From positions 7,246,501-7,310,500 of the forward strand of contig NZ_JACHIU010000001.1 in the NCBI RefSeq assembly GCF_014207705.1: 64,000 nucleotides of DNA, given 5' to 3'. Source of the stretch: Sphaerisporangium rubeum (GTDB taxonomy: Bacteria > Actinomycetota > Actinomycetes > Streptosporangiales > Streptosporangiaceae). The notes under the pieces are model-generated. The model saw only the letters and a list, made by a program, of their open reading frames with translations. It had not been told where the DNA came from and searched no databases. Both the position numbers and the translations under genes were made by a program. This document shows positions 50,812-59,343 of this stretch, piece after piece (positions within the stretch are counted from its first letter, which is position 1; each line of letters begins with the position of its first letter).

Positions 50812-52232
50812 CGGGCCTCACCGGTTCCGGCGTAGCAGCGGACCATGGCGAGGATGTCGGTGTCTGTGACGTAGGCGGCGCGGACCCGGACCGGTTCGGG
50901 GTCGGCTTCCAGTCGCACGTACCCGACGCCGGCCCCGACCTGTGGATAGGACGAGATCTGATCGGCCAGCGCGCCCCGGTCACGAGCACCGTCACCGAGC
51001 ACGAGATCCACCTGTGACGGCTCATCGAGCCGCAGCGCGATCTTGTCAGGGAACAGGTTGCGGATCGACAGCACTTCTTTGCGCGGATCCTGAAGGGCCG
51101 CGACGATCGCGATGCCGACCGCGCGGCCTTGTGTGGTGAGGGTCGCCAGTGCGGCAAGGGTGCGTTCTTTGAGCTTGCGGTCGGTCTGGTAGGCGGTCAG
51201 GAACGCCACCTCATCCACAAGCACCACCACGAACGGATCATCAACAGTCGGGACATGAGTGCGTTGCACTCCGGCGTACCGGTCCGCGCGACCTTGCATG
51301 ATCGTGACGGCCGCTTCGAGCAGGTCGGCGCAGTCCGCCGGATCGGCCGCATACCGAGGCCCGAACAGGGACCGGCCGTAGGACAGCTCCATCCGCTTGG
51401 GATCCAAAGCCCACAACTCCACAAGCCCGGCCGCCGCAGCAGGCAGCAGCCCGCGCACGGCCGACCACAGCCACGACCCTTTCCCGGCACCGGTGGCGCC
51501 GGCGACCAGGACATGGGTTCCGTGCAGCTTGAGCAGGTACGGCGCGCCGTCTTCGCGCAGCCCGATCGGCACCGACGCCACCACCGGAACCGAAGGGATC
51601 GGCAGCGCCGGAATCGGGGTGGCGAGCACGTCACGCCGGGGGAAGGTCAGCACCACACGGCCGGGGGAACCGACAGTGACGCGGCATTGGGGCCGAGCGA
51701 AGCCGTGGGCGAGGTTGTCGGCCCGTTCCTGCCAGGCGTCGGCCGACTGACCGGCGAGCATCTTCACGGCGACCATGTCAGCCGTGGGGGTGCAGGTGAC
51801 CTTGAGGAGCCGGGGGAGGTATTCGCGTCCGCCGATGTGTTTGGCCAGGCCGGAGACGACCATGACCGGTTGCCAGTGCCGCCGGTACACCCACACCAGC
51901 ACCCACCAGGCCCGCAGCCGAAGGCCCACCCAGCGCGAGAACGATGCGGGGTGGGTGAAGCGCCACCCGGTCAGCCCTGACAGCACGGCCACCGGGGTCA
52001 GCAGGCCGGTACGCCAGCCATACAGCAGGCATAACCCGGCCGGAACAGCGGCGGCCAGGCAAGCAACCGGGTGACGCCACACCGTGCGCACCACCCCGGC
52101 CAGGGCACGGAACAGCGCGACGAGGATGGTGACGATGGCGGGGGTGGGGACGACGACGGGCCGGAACACGACCTGGGTTGGGACGGTGGAGACGAGGTCA
52201 CGGGTGTGGTCTCCGGGGAGCTTGCGCAACAT
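50808..52232 (-). CDS. FtsK/SpoIIIE-type DNA transfer protein (Tra)
   Basis: The protein (about 474 residues) has N-terminal membrane helices (VACLAAAVPAGLCLLYGW) and an FtsK-like motor with Walker A VLVAGATGAGKGSWLWSAV, the LWALDPKRMELS strand, Walker B PFVVVLVDEVAFLTAYQ and RAVGIAIVAALQDPRKEVLS. It matches TraSA/TraB-type proteins that translocate double-stranded DNA between mycelia in actinomycete conjugation. I take the ATG at 52232 (AAGAGG upstream); a longer frame reaches 52322. Confidence 0.9.
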   Translation of the reverse strand: MLRKLPGDHTRDLVSTVPTQVVFRPVVVPTPAIVTILVALFRALAGVVRTVWRHPVACLAAAVPAGLCLLYGWRTGLLTPVAVLSGLTGWRFTHPASFSRWVGLRLRAWWVLVWVYRRHWQPVMVVSGLAKHIGGREYLPRLLKVTCTPTADMVAVKMLAGQSADAWQERADNLAHGFARPQCRVTVGSPGRVVLTFPRRDVLATPIPALPIPSVPVVASVPIGLREDGAPYLLKLHGTHVLVAGATGAGKGSWLWSAVRGLLPAAAAGLVELWALDPKRMELSYGRSLFGPRYAADPADCADLLEAAVTIMQGRADRYAGVQRTHVPTVDDPFVVVLVDEVAFLTAYQTDRKLKERTLAALATLTTQGRAVGIAIVAALQDPRKEVLSIRNLFPDKIALRLDEPSQVDLVLGDGARDRGALADQISSYPQVGAGVGYVRLEADPEPVRVRAAYVTDTDILAMVRCYAGTGEAR

Positions 52233-52333
52233 AAGCTGGGTGCCTCTTCTCGTGATGTGAGAGTCGTTGGGGAGAGGGGTTTGGGGGCCGCCGGAAGTTG
52301 CCGCTTCCAGCGGCCCCACCACACCGGTCCGGT

Positions 52334-52408
52334 TCAGGCCGCAGCCTCAGGCGCCGACGCGCCGAACCGGTCGAGCTGGTCACCGTGCTTGCTCGGGTCC
52401 TCGCTCAT
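52334..52408 (-). CDS. 24-residue coupled small peptide gene
   Basis: The frame begins at an ATG overlapping the previous stop (ATGA) behind a strong GGAGGACAC site and ends after 24 codons (MSEDPSKHGDQLDRFG start, Ala-rich end). It is followed by about 100 bp before tra. It may be a real micro-protein or a leader that couples translation. No family recognised. Confidence 0.5.
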   Translation of the reverse strand: MSEDPSKHGDQLDRFGASAPEAAA

Positions 52409-52695
52409 AACGTGTCCTCCTGCCGGAGAGCGGTCGAGGCGGGGTGAAGGTGATGCAGCCGTTCGACCTCACGCGCGAAGACCTCAGCCTGTTCGGCCAA
52501 CTCCCGCGCGAACGTCACGGTGGCGTGGTCGACGCGGTTGGCGTGCACGGTGAGCTTGACGATCGAGTTACCGGCCCCGACCTCCAAGATCGGGGTGCGA
52601 TGCGGGTAGGCCAGGCACACCGCGCGTCCCCGGCCGTCGATGTGCAACGTGGTGGCCTGCCAGGACCCGTTGACCCGCCTGCCCGCCCCGGTCAC
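52405..52695 (-). CDS. Small hypothetical AICE protein
   Basis: The 96-residue product has a beta-rich first half (SWQATTLHIDGRGRAVCLAY, RTPILEVGAGNSIVKLTVHA) and a helical second half (ELAEQAEVFAREVERLHHLH). It starts at a GTG overlapping the Pra-like stop. I do not recognise a family; its place between pra and tra suggests a transfer or replication accessory. Confidence 0.72.
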   Translation of the reverse strand: MTGAGRRVNGSWQATTLHIDGRGRAVCLAYPHRTPILEVGAGNSIVKLTVHANRVDHATVTFARELAEQAEVFAREVERLHHLHPASTALRQEDTL

Positions 52696-53114
52696 GCCGC
52701 GTCCTTACCAGCAGCCGAACCGGCCGAGGCGGTCGAGGGCTTGCCGGCCGCACGCGGAGCGCGCATCTCCCTGGCGCGGACGGAGTAGGCGATGCGCTGT
52801 CCGTTGAGCCAGGGGGTGACGGTCATGCCGTCGAACTCGACCGGGATGAACGGCAGCCCGGCCAGCGGCGCGGGAGGAACCGGCCGCACCGGGGAACTGA
52901 CCTTGATCTTCACGGTCTTGTCGCGCGCGTCAGGGTCGCAGTCGACCACCGTGACCTGCCAGACGAACTCACCGGTGGCCTTGTCACGCGCGAACACCGG
53001 CTTGCTCGCGGTGGATGCTTCGAAGTCCTTGATCTGCTCGACCTCGCCGACCATGTAGCAGCCGTGCGGGAACGCCTCATCGAAGGTGACGCGGAAGTTG
53101 TGCGGGATGGCCAT
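52692..53114 (-). CDS. Pra-like replication/integration/excision activator
   Basis: The 140-residue protein matches, from memory, the family named plasmid replication, integration and excision activator: IPHNFRVTFDEAFPHGCYMV at the start, VFARDKATGEFVWQVTVVDC, and RDKTVKIKVSSPVRPVPPAP. In pSAM2 Pra turns on the rep-xis-int operon and is repressed by KorSA. Here it heads the minus-strand core operon and lies just downstream of a KorSA-like GntR gene, so the same circuit is likely. The last 25 residues are Ala/Ser/Lys-rich. Confidence 0.78.
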   Translation of the reverse strand: MAIPHNFRVTFDEAFPHGCYMVGEVEQIKDFEASTASKPVFARDKATGEFVWQVTVVDCDPDARDKTVKIKVSSPVRPVPPAPLAGLPFIPVEFDGMTVTPWLNGQRIAYSVRAREMRAPRAAGKPSTASAGSAAGKDAA

Positions 53115-53228
53115 AGCCTTTGATCTCCTGTCGTTCTGTCGCTAACTCGTACTGTCAAGTTGATGGTAACTCCTGCAACGCCTGAGCGGACGAACAGGTT
53201 TCGCCGGAGCCGTGTGACCTACCTCACA
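53115..53228 (-). promoter_or_regulatory. Probable pra promoter/operator region
   Basis: The 114-bp gap between the GntR and Pra-like genes has TTGACA on the minus strand (53153-53158) in an AT-richer patch, flanked by AACT/AGTT half-sites (AACTTGACAGTACGAGTT). The -10 is unclear. It is the expected control point for the KorSA-like repressor. Confidence 0.4.
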
Positions 53229-53966
53229 TCACAGCGGGTATGAGTCCTCCAGTTCATGCAACGCCCCCGGCAGCGCGATCTCCACCACCAAGACCAACCG
53301 GCCGGCCGAGTCATACACCTGCGCCACCACCCCCAGCACCGCCGCCGTCTTGCTCAGGTCGAACACCTTCACCTCGTCGGCCATCGGATGACGCGCCGCC
53401 AGGCGTTCCACCACGTGTTCCAGCCGCACCCCCGCCACCGCCTGAAGATGCTGCCGCACATTGACCGTGAGCGACCGTTCACCACCAAGGTCGGTACTCT
53501 GCCCGATCTCCATCGGGCACCAGAACGTGACCAGCTCACACGGCTCATCGGCCGCGCTCAGCAACACCTGACGCCGCACCATCGGCGTCCCCGCAGGGAA
53601 GGAGAACATCCCCGCCACGTTCGCCGGCGCCGGAGCCGTCCCCGCGGCAAGCACCGCCGCGCCCTCTTCGGTCTCGACCTGATCGAGCACCGCGCGACCC
53701 GGCCGGGACGTCTCACCCTGGCCGACCGGCGGGGCCGCCTTCACATACGACCCCCGGCCATGCTCACGATCGATGATCCCGCGAAGCTGCAACACCTGAA
53801 GCGCACGCACCACCGTCGGCCGGCTCACCGCGAACTCCCGCACGAGCTGAGTCTCCGAAGGCAGTTGCGACCCCGGAGGATAGGTGCCGTCCTCGATCTT
53901 CCGCCGGATCGCGGTCACGATCTGCGCGTACTTCGGCGGCGCGTACTCACCATCGGACACTGACAT
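53229..53966 (-). CDS. GntR/UTRA-type regulator (KorSA-like)
   Basis: The 245-residue protein has a GntR winged helix (YAQIVTAIRRKIEDGTYPPG, SQLPSETQLVREFAVSRPTV, VRALQVLQLRGIIDREHGRG) and a UTRA-like ligand domain (FSFPAGTPMVRRQVLLSAAD to VAQVYDSAGRLVLVVEIALP). In AICEs this position is held by KorSA, the repressor of pra and of transfer. Whether the UTRA part senses a ligand is unknown. It is separated from pra by a 114-bp promoter region. Confidence 0.88.
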   Translation of the reverse strand: MSVSDGEYAPPKYAQIVTAIRRKIEDGTYPPGSQLPSETQLVREFAVSRPTVVRALQVLQLRGIIDREHGRGSYVKAAPPVGQGETSRPGRAVLDQVETEEGAAVLAAGTAPAPANVAGMFSFPAGTPMVRRQVLLSAADEPCELVTFWCPMEIGQSTDLGGERSLTVNVRQHLQAVAGVRLEHVVERLAARHPMADEVKVFDLSKTAAVLGVVAQVYDSAGRLVLVVEIALPGALHELEDSYPL

Positions 53967-54057
53967 GACTACCCCACTACTCGACTTATCGTCAGGATAC
54001 TGAGCCGCACCCGTCCTGCCTAGCCGAACCCGAGAAGATCGTTAGAACGCTCTGCGC

Positions 54058-54351
54058 TCACCCCCTGCTGGATGACCTCCGAGGCGAGGGCACCACCACA
54101 GCCGACGTCCCGGCGAAGCGCGGGGGCCGTTGTTCCAACTCCGCTTCCTTCGCCAGATACCCGGCCAGCTCGGACAGCGTCTCGGCGCACCGCACGTTGG
54201 ACAGCCCGCGCGCCAGCGCACTACCGGCCACCCCATGCCGCCGCACCGCGATCCACCCGCCACCGGCAGAATCCATGATCTCCCAGTGACGGCCGTAGAT
54301 CTCCGTCAACCCAGCCAGCGACACCGGCACGTCATCACCGTGTGGCGGCAT
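54058..54351 (-). CDS. Small hypothetical AICE protein
   Basis: This 97-residue product (ATG at 54351) has a beta-rich start (LTEIYGRHWEIMDSAGGGWI, AVRRHGVAG) and a helix (ETLSELAGYLAKEAELEQR), then a basic tail. It overlaps the preceding gene by 17 bp. The three genes 54058-55023 form one small operon unknown to me; similar trios are common between korSA and cargo in AICEs. Confidence 0.65.
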   Translation of the reverse strand: MPPHGDDVPVSLAGLTEIYGRHWEIMDSAGGGWIAVRRHGVAGSALARGLSNVRCAETLSELAGYLAKEAELEQRPPRFAGTSAVVVPSPRRSSSRG

Positions 54352-54703
54352 CGTCCACGCTCTGTTGCAGGCCGGGGACCTGAAGGACATAGCCGGCGAG
54401 GGAGTCGGCATCCTTGGCCTCACCCATCTGGACATCGAGTCCCCCCGGCAACGTCATCACGAAGTGCGACCGCTTCCCGATCCGATCGTGCACCCGGACC
54501 GTCGCCACCAAGCGTTGATTGTTCCGCACCTCCAGGTACGGCGACAGGTAGGCCCGAGGGCCGTAGGACCGGGTGATCGTCAGATGCACGCGTTCCACCA
54601 GCAGGCAGCGCAATCCGGCCGCCAGCAACGTGACGCTCAGCTTGCTCAGCGCACTGCGATGCGCGACAGCCCGCCGCAGGGTGATCTCCTCAGGAAGGGT
54701 CAT
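54335..54703 (-). CDS. Small hypothetical AICE protein
   Basis: The 122-residue product begins MTLPEEITLRRAV and is mostly beta-strand (VERVHLTITRSYGPRAYL, LEVRNNQRLVATVRVHDRIG, HFVMTLPGGLDV). No motif or membrane segment identifies it. Its ATG overlaps the stop of the preceding gene (4 bp), and its end overlaps the next gene's start. Confidence 0.68.
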   Translation of the reverse strand: MTLPEEITLRRAVAHRSALSKLSVTLLAAGLRCLLVERVHLTITRSYGPRAYLSPYLEVRNNQRLVATVRVHDRIGKRSHFVMTLPGGLDVQMGEAKDADSLAGYVLQVPGLQQSVDDAATR

Positions 54704-55023
54704 GACCGCACCGCCACCCGCACCGCCACCCGCACCGCGGCTTCCGCCTCACGCATCTGCGTCCGCAACGCCTCACACGACTGCGCCGTCACACACAACG
54801 GCCCCACCTTGCCGCTCATCGCGACGGCGTAGAACTGCCGGAAGTAGGTCCCGTACCACACCAACCATCCGGGTTCGAGCTGGTCGAGCATCGCCGCCTG
54901 AGCGATGGCATCGGCGTCGAACCTCCGCCGCGTGACCATCTCCGGCCGCCGTCCCGACCGATGCCGCCCCACCGGACGCCCCTGCGACCCGATCTCCTGC
55001 ACGGGCCGGTGCCTGCCGCTCAC
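54700..55023 (-). CDS. Small hypothetical AICE protein
   Basis: The 107-residue product has a basic N-terminus, a central LEPGWLVWYGTYFRQFYAVA likely to form strands around aromatic residues, and a C-terminal helix. It heads the three-gene operon. The last codons are a short repeat (VRVAVRVAVRS). No family recognised. An ATG 84 bp downstream (MVTRRRF) is an alternative start. Confidence 0.62.
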   Translation of the reverse strand: MSGRHRPVQEIGSQGRPVGRHRSGRRPEMVTRRRFDADAIAQAAMLDQLEPGWLVWYGTYFRQFYAVAMSGKVGPLCVTAQSCEALRTQMREAEAAVRVAVRVAVRS

Positions 55024-55389
55024 GACGCCACCTCATCGACGCCGGCGGACGCTGCGGTATCCCAGCACGAGGAGCACGGTTGCTTCACCCGAGCGGAGGA
55101 AGCGACCGCACCGGCCACGGCGAGTAACCCACGGCGAGGGCTGACGTACTTCCACCTCCGTCCCTTACATGACGGGCACGGGGTGTCATCGACCATCACG
55201 CTTCACCGCCTTCAACGGACCCGAGGAGCCAGAGCGCTTGCACCTACTTGAGCCACCTGTTAAAGTGGCTCAAGCCAGTTTCTCTCTGTGGCCAGTAGAG
55301 CACATGACCGCCTACTGGCTCAAGCCTGTTGAGTAGATGGCATGAGCCATCCGGTAGCCTGCTGCTACCTCAAGACGGGGAGAGCACTG
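55024..55389. other. Divergent intergenic region
   Basis: This 366-bp region separates the three-gene minus-strand operon from the plus-strand GntR/EamA/NUDIX operon. Its left 220 bp hold no gene I can support; the right part carries the operator-like repeats at 55247-55326. Confidence 0.6.
55247..55326 (+). promoter_or_regulatory. Operator-like inverted and direct repeats ahead of the GntR gene
   Basis: CTTGAGCCAC (55247-55256) and GTGGCTCAAG (55265-55274) form a perfect 10-bp inverted repeat around an AT-rich 8-bp centre. TGGCTCAAGCC occurs at 55266 and again at 55316, and CTCAA/TTGAG recurs around 55318-55333. Such GntR-type sites over the promoter suggest autoregulation of the cargo operon. 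Confidence 0.6.
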
Positions 55390-56166
55390 ATGAGCACCCA
55401 ACGGCCCGACGCGCGGCAACTCCCAAGCCGCCGCATCGCCGACGACCTACGCCAGGCCATCGAAACCGGCGAACTCCTCCCCGGCGCACGCCTGCCTTCC
55501 GAACGCGAACTAGCCGGCCAATACGGCACCGCGCGCAACACCGCACGCGAAGCCATCCGCCTGCTCACCGACGAAGGCTTGGTCATCCCCGAGCACGGAC
55601 GTGGCGTGTTCGTCCGCCGGGAATCCCCCCTCATCCGACTCGGCAACGACCGCTACTCCCACAAGTACCGTGAATCCGGCCTCTCTCCATTCCTGCTGGA
55701 ATGCGCCAAACAAGGAAAAACCGGCCGCTTCGAAGTACTCAGCATCGACCAGGCCCAGCCATCCGCCGAGGTGGCCCGTCACCTACGCCTGCCGATGAGC
55801 GAACCCTCCGTCCTGGTCCGCGAAAACGTCTTCTACGCCGACCAAGACCCCGTGCACCGCGTCACCACCTACATCCCATGGACCATCGCCGAAGGCACCG
55901 GCCTGCTCAACCCCGAAGTAGGCCACCCCTACGGCATACACGGCATCCTCGAAGAACGCGGCCACACCATGACCCGCCTTCGCGAAAGCGTCAGCGCACG
56001 CATGCCCAAACCCGAAGAAACCCGCTACCTCCACCTACCCCCGGCCGTCCCCGTCCTAGACGTCCTGCACCTCAGCATCGACCAGGACCACAACCCCTAC
56101 GAACTCACCCGCTTCGTCATGCGAGCCGACCTCACCGGCCTGCTCTATGACACCCCCATCGAATAA
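55390..56166 (+). CDS. GntR/UTRA-family regulator of cargo operon
   Basis: The 258-residue protein has a GntR winged helix (RIADDLRQAIETGELLPGAR, LPSERELAGQYGTARNTARE, AIRLLTDEGLVIPEHGRGVF) and a UTRA effector domain (VREN VFYADQDPVHRVTTYIP to DVLHLSIDQDHNPYELTRFV). It differs from the KorSA-like protein by its longer linker and lies 15 bp upstream of the EamA transporter gene. It probably controls transporter and NUDIX expression in response to a small molecule. I start at the ATG at 55390; an in-frame ATG at 55342 is weaker. Confidence 0.87.
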   Translation: MSTQRPDARQLPSRRIADDLRQAIETGELLPGARLPSERELAGQYGTARNTAREAIRLLTDEGLVIPEHGRGVFVRRESPLIRLGNDRYSHKYRESGLSPFLLECAKQGKTGRFEVLSIDQAQPSAEVARHLRLPMSEPSVLVRENVFYADQDPVHRVTTYIPWTIAEGTGLLNPEVGHPYGIHGILEERGHTMTRLRESVSARMPKPEETRYLHLPPAVPVLDVLHLSIDQDHNPYELTRFVMRADLTGLLYDTPIE

Positions 56167-56181
56167 CCCCGAGCCGCCACC

Positions 56182-57075
56182 ATGCCCATAGGCACGGCCA
56201 GCACGCTACGACTGGCAGCCCTCGCCTTGCTGTGGGGATCGAACTTCCTGTGGATCGCCATAGCCCTACGCGGCACCACCCCCACACAAATCACCCTCAC
56301 TCGCCTCGCACTAGGCGCCCTGGTCCTCCTGGCCGTCACCCGCGCACAACACCTCAAACTCCCCAAACAGCCGGCCCTATGGTTCCACCTCACCATCGCC
56401 GCACTGTTCGCCAACGTCATCCCCTACACGCTCTTCGCCATCGCCGAACAACACATCACCTCAAGCGTCACCGGCGTCATCAACGCCACCACCCCCATAT
56501 GGACAGCCCTCTTCGCCATCACCACCGCCACCGACCGCCACCCCTCCCCCCTCAAACTCACCGGCCTGCTCACCGGCTTCCTCGGCACCCTCCTGATCTT
56601 CTCCCCCTGGCAATCCGCCACCCAGATCACCACCTGGGGCGGCCTCGCCGCCCTCACCGCCGCCGCCAGCTACGGCATCAGCTACGTCTACATGACCCGC
56701 CACCTCACCAACCGCGGCCACCCACCCCTGACCCTCTCCACCGCCCAACTCATCACCGCAACCACCCAACTCGCCATAATCACCCCCTTCACCGGCGGCC
56801 TCCACCCACCCAACCTCACCTGGGACGTCCTACTAGCCCTCACCACCCTCGGCACCCTAGGCACCGGCGCCGCCTACGTCCTGAACTACCGCCTCATCAC
56901 CGACGAAGGAACAACCGCCTCCACCGTCAACTACCTCCTCCCGGTAGTCGCCGTCATCCTCGGCGCCGTCGTCCTGAGCGAACCTCTCACCACCCCCGTC
57001 ACCGCCGGCATGCTCGTAGTCCTCATAGGAGTCGCCCTGACTCGACGAATCAGCCACCCGCACCGCCGGAGATAG
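56182..57075 (+). CDS. EamA (DMT superfamily) transporter
   Basis: The 297-residue protein has ten hydrophobic segments in two EamA repeats (LALLWGSNFLWIAIALRGTT in the first, GLAALTAAASYGISYVYMTR in the second), typical of drug/metabolite exporters of the RhaT/EamA group. It is sandwiched between a GntR regulator and a NUDIX hydrolase in one operon. The substrate may be an amino acid or nucleoside-like metabolite; this is not visible in sequence. Confidence 0.88.
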   Translation: MPIGTASTLRLAALALLWGSNFLWIAIALRGTTPTQITLTRLALGALVLLAVTRAQHLKLPKQPALWFHLTIAALFANVIPYTLFAIAEQHITSSVTGVINATTPIWTALFAITTATDRHPSPLKLTGLLTGFLGTLLIFSPWQSATQITTWGGLAALTAAASYGISYVYMTRHLTNRGHPPLTLSTAQLITATTQLAIITPFTGGLHPPNLTWDVLLALTTLGTLGTGAAYVLNYRLITDEGTTASTVNYLLPVVAVILGAVVLSEPLTTPVTAGMLVVLIGVALTRRISHPHRRR

Positions 57076-57080
57076 TCCCG

Positions 57081-57509
57081 ATGGATCACCACAACACGCA
57101 CTCCGTCAGCGTGGCAGGCGTGATCATCGACGACCGAGGCCGAGCCCTCCTCACCCAACGCCGCGACAACGGCCACTGGGAAGCCCCCGGCGGCGTCCTC
57201 GAACACGACGAGGACATCCTCACCGGCCTACGCCGCGAAGTCCGCGAGGAAACTGGCCTCGGCATCGACCCCATCACCCTCACCGGCGTCTACAAGAACA
57301 TGACCCGAGGCATCATCGCCCTCGTCTTCCGCTGCAAGGTCATCAGCGGCACTCTCACCGAAACCGACGAAGCCCGCTCGTTCCGCTGGGTCACCGCCGA
57401 CGAGGTCGGCGCTCTCGCATCCGAAGCCTTCGCCGTCCGAGTCCTGGACGCCATGCGCGAGGACCTCACGCCGGCCATCCGCCACCACGACGGCACATCT
57501 CTGCTCTGA
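57081..57509 (+). CDS. NUDIX hydrolase
   Basis: The 142-residue protein has a complete Nudix box (GGVLEHDEDILTGL followed by RREVREETGLGI, matching GX5EX7REUXEEXGU) and an upstream strand VAGVIIDDRGRALLTQRRDN. It would hydrolyse a nucleoside diphosphate linked to another group. It is the last gene of the GntR-EamA-NUDIX operon, 5 bp after the transporter stop. A house-cleaning or toxin-detoxifying role is possible. Confidence 0.9.
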   Translation: MDHHNTHSVSVAGVIIDDRGRALLTQRRDNGHWEAPGGVLEHDEDILTGLRREVREETGLGIDPITLTGVYKNMTRGIIALVFRCKVISGTLTETDEARSFRWVTADEVGALASEAFAVRVLDAMREDLTPAIRHHDGTSLL

Positions 57510-57761
57510 AGCAGTCGCCCAAGACCCACCGAAGATCTTGCCGAATTCCGCTTTTAGGTATCAAGGCGGCAGCGCTCCGCGCCGCCGCACGGCCCGCCGC
57601 CCGCTCCGCCCGGCCGGGCTGCGGCGTGGACGCCGGTCCCGGCCGGCGGCGGGAACGCGGGCCGCCCGCCGCACCAAGCACCCGCCGCACCAAACCCCAC
57701 CCACCGTCGCAGGTGGCGCGCTGCCGCCACACCAATGCAGCACGACGATCGCCTGATTATG
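57510..57761. other. Very GC-rich intergenic DNA before the IS element
   Basis: The 250 bp after the NUDIX gene are extremely GC-rich with many short inverted repeats (for example gccggtcccggccggc around 57630-57646). They could form terminator-like hairpins for the operon. No gene is supported. The end (TGATTATG, 57754-57761) is the target duplication of the IS. Confidence 0.6.
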
Positions 57762-59182
57762 GGTCACGTCCAGCGGAGTGGTGTATGAGTTGATCTCTGC
57801 GTGATCCTGTTTCTGCAGGTTAAGCAGTGAGTGGTTGTGGGAGTGGGTTGTGCTGGGGTGTGTCGCCGGGAATCAGCCGGAGCCGGGTTTTGGCCAGCAC
57901 GTCCAGTCCCATGTAGCGGCGGGCCTCGGTCCATTCGTCGGTTTGTTCGGCCAGTACCGCGCCGATCAGTCGGACGATGGAACCACGGTCGGGGAAGATG
58001 CCCACGACGTCGGTTCGGCGGCGGATCTCTTTGTTCAGTCGTTCCTGGGGGTTGTTCGACCAGATCTGTCTCCAGGTTTCCCGGGGGAAGGCAGCGAAGG
58101 CGAGGAGTTCCTCGCGTGCTGCGTCCAGGTGGTCGCAGGCGGCGGGGTACTTGGCCGACAAGGCGTCGATGACCCAGGCGTGCTGGGTGCGTACTTGTTC
58201 GGCGGTGGGCTGGTCGAAGATGGTGCGCACCAGGGTTGCCACCCACGGCTGCGCGGATTTGGGGACGCAGGTGAGGAGGTTGCGCAGGTAGTGGGTGCGG
58301 CAGCGCTGCCAGCACGCGCCGGGCAACGCGGCGGCGACCGCGGTCGTCAGCCCGGTGTGGGCATCGGAGGTCACCAGCTGCACTCCTGACAGTCCCCGGG
58401 CCACCAGGCCGCGCAGGAAGGTCAGCCAGCCGGCGCCGTCCTCGGCCGAGGTCACCTCAAGCCCCAGGATCTCCCGGTTGCCGTTGTTGTTGACCGCGGT
58501 GGCGACCAGCACGTGCACATTGATGATCCGGCCGCCCTCTCGGACCTTCTGGGTGAGGGCGTCCAGCCACACGAACGCATACGGGCCGGCGTCCAGCGGC
58601 CGGGTGCGGAACGCCTCCACCTGGCCGTCCAGCACCTTGGCCATCTCCGAGACCTGGCTTTTGGATATGTGCTTGATGCCCAGTTGCTCCACCAGCTTGT
58701 CCACCCGCCGGGTCGACACTCCCAGCAGATAGGAGGTCGCGACCACGCTGATCAGCGCCTGTTCGGCCCGCCGGCGACGCTCCAGCAGCCAATGGGGGAA
58801 GTAGGACCCGGTCCGCAGCTTGGGGATCGCCAGCTCGACGGTTCCCGCGCGGGTGTCCCACTCCCGCGTCCGGTAGCCGTTGCGCCGGTTGGTCCGCTCG
58901 CTGCTGCGCTCGCCGTACCCGGCGCCGCACAACGAGTCGGCCTCGGCCGACATCAACGTCTCGGCCATGGTCTGCACCATGGATCGCAACAGATCCGGAT
59001 CCTGGGTCCGAAGCTGCTCCGCCAGCCAGGCAGCAGGGTCCACACTGTCATTCACGGCCATCGCACCGATCTCCTTCGATCTTGGTTCACCGACCTGAAG
59101 GATCACGCGATGGCCGTCCTCGTTTCACGACGCCACGCTGACTACCAGCAGAAACTCGTACACCACCTCCGTGGACGCAACC
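57762..59182 (-). mobile_element. Complete IS256-family insertion sequence
   Basis: The 1421-bp element has imperfect inverted ends of about 30 bp: GGTCACGTCCAGCGGAGTGG at the left and, read inward on the other strand, GGTTGCGTCCACGGAGGTGG at the right, both continuing into TGTAYGAGTT. It is flanked by an 8-bp direct repeat TGATTATG (57754-57761 and 59183-59190), the IS256-type target duplication. It encodes one intact transposase. The exact duplication suggests a fairly recent insertion into the AICE. Confidence 0.88.
57820..59061 (-). CDS. IS256-family (Mutator-type) transposase
   Basis: This 413-residue DDE transposase has the family order: RTNRRNGYRTREWDTRAGTV, ISKSQVSEMAKVLDG (helix-turn-helix-like), first Asp in AFVWLDALTQKVREGG, second Asp in QLVTSDAHTGLTTAVAAALP, the QRCRTHYLRNLL signature and Glu in SNNPQERLNKEIRRRTDVVG. 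It appears intact. The ATG at 59061 has AAGGAG 10 bp upstream; an in-frame start at 59106 lacks a site. Confidence 0.94.
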   Translation of the reverse strand: MAVNDSVDPAAWLAEQLRTQDPDLLRSMVQTMAETLMSAEADSLCGAGYGERSSERTNRRNGYRTREWDTRAGTVELAIPKLRTGSYFPHWLLERRRRAEQALISVVATSYLLGVSTRRVDKLVEQLGIKHISKSQVSEMAKVLDGQVEAFRTRPLDAGPYAFVWLDALTQKVREGGRIINVHVLVATAVNNNGNREILGLEVTSAEDGAGWLTFLRGLVARGLSGVQLVTSDAHTGLTTAVAAALPGACWQRCRTHYLRNLLTCVPKSAQPWVATLVRTIFDQPTAEQVRTQHAWVIDALSAKYPAACDHLDAAREELLAFAAFPRETWRQIWSNNPQERLNKEIRRRTDVVGIFPDRGSIVRLIGAVLAEQTDEWTEARRYMGLDVLAKTRLRLIPGDTPQHNPLPQPLTA

Positions 59183-59343
59183 TGATTATGGCCGGCCACC
59201 ATACGGGGTCGGGGGCGATCGAAGGTCTGGGACTTCGTTCCTCAGCCCCAGCCCACCGTAACCCGGGTGCTGCTCGCCCGATCTCCGCCACAGACGCCCC
59301 CGGGGCCTGATCACTCCCACATCCCAAGGTCAGCGTTCCCAGC

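Noticed and set aside
57510-57753. Possible origin of transfer or structured RNA in GC-rich DNA
   Set aside because: Many short inverted repeats are expected at this GC content; no conserved structure, AT-rich core or iteron set was found.
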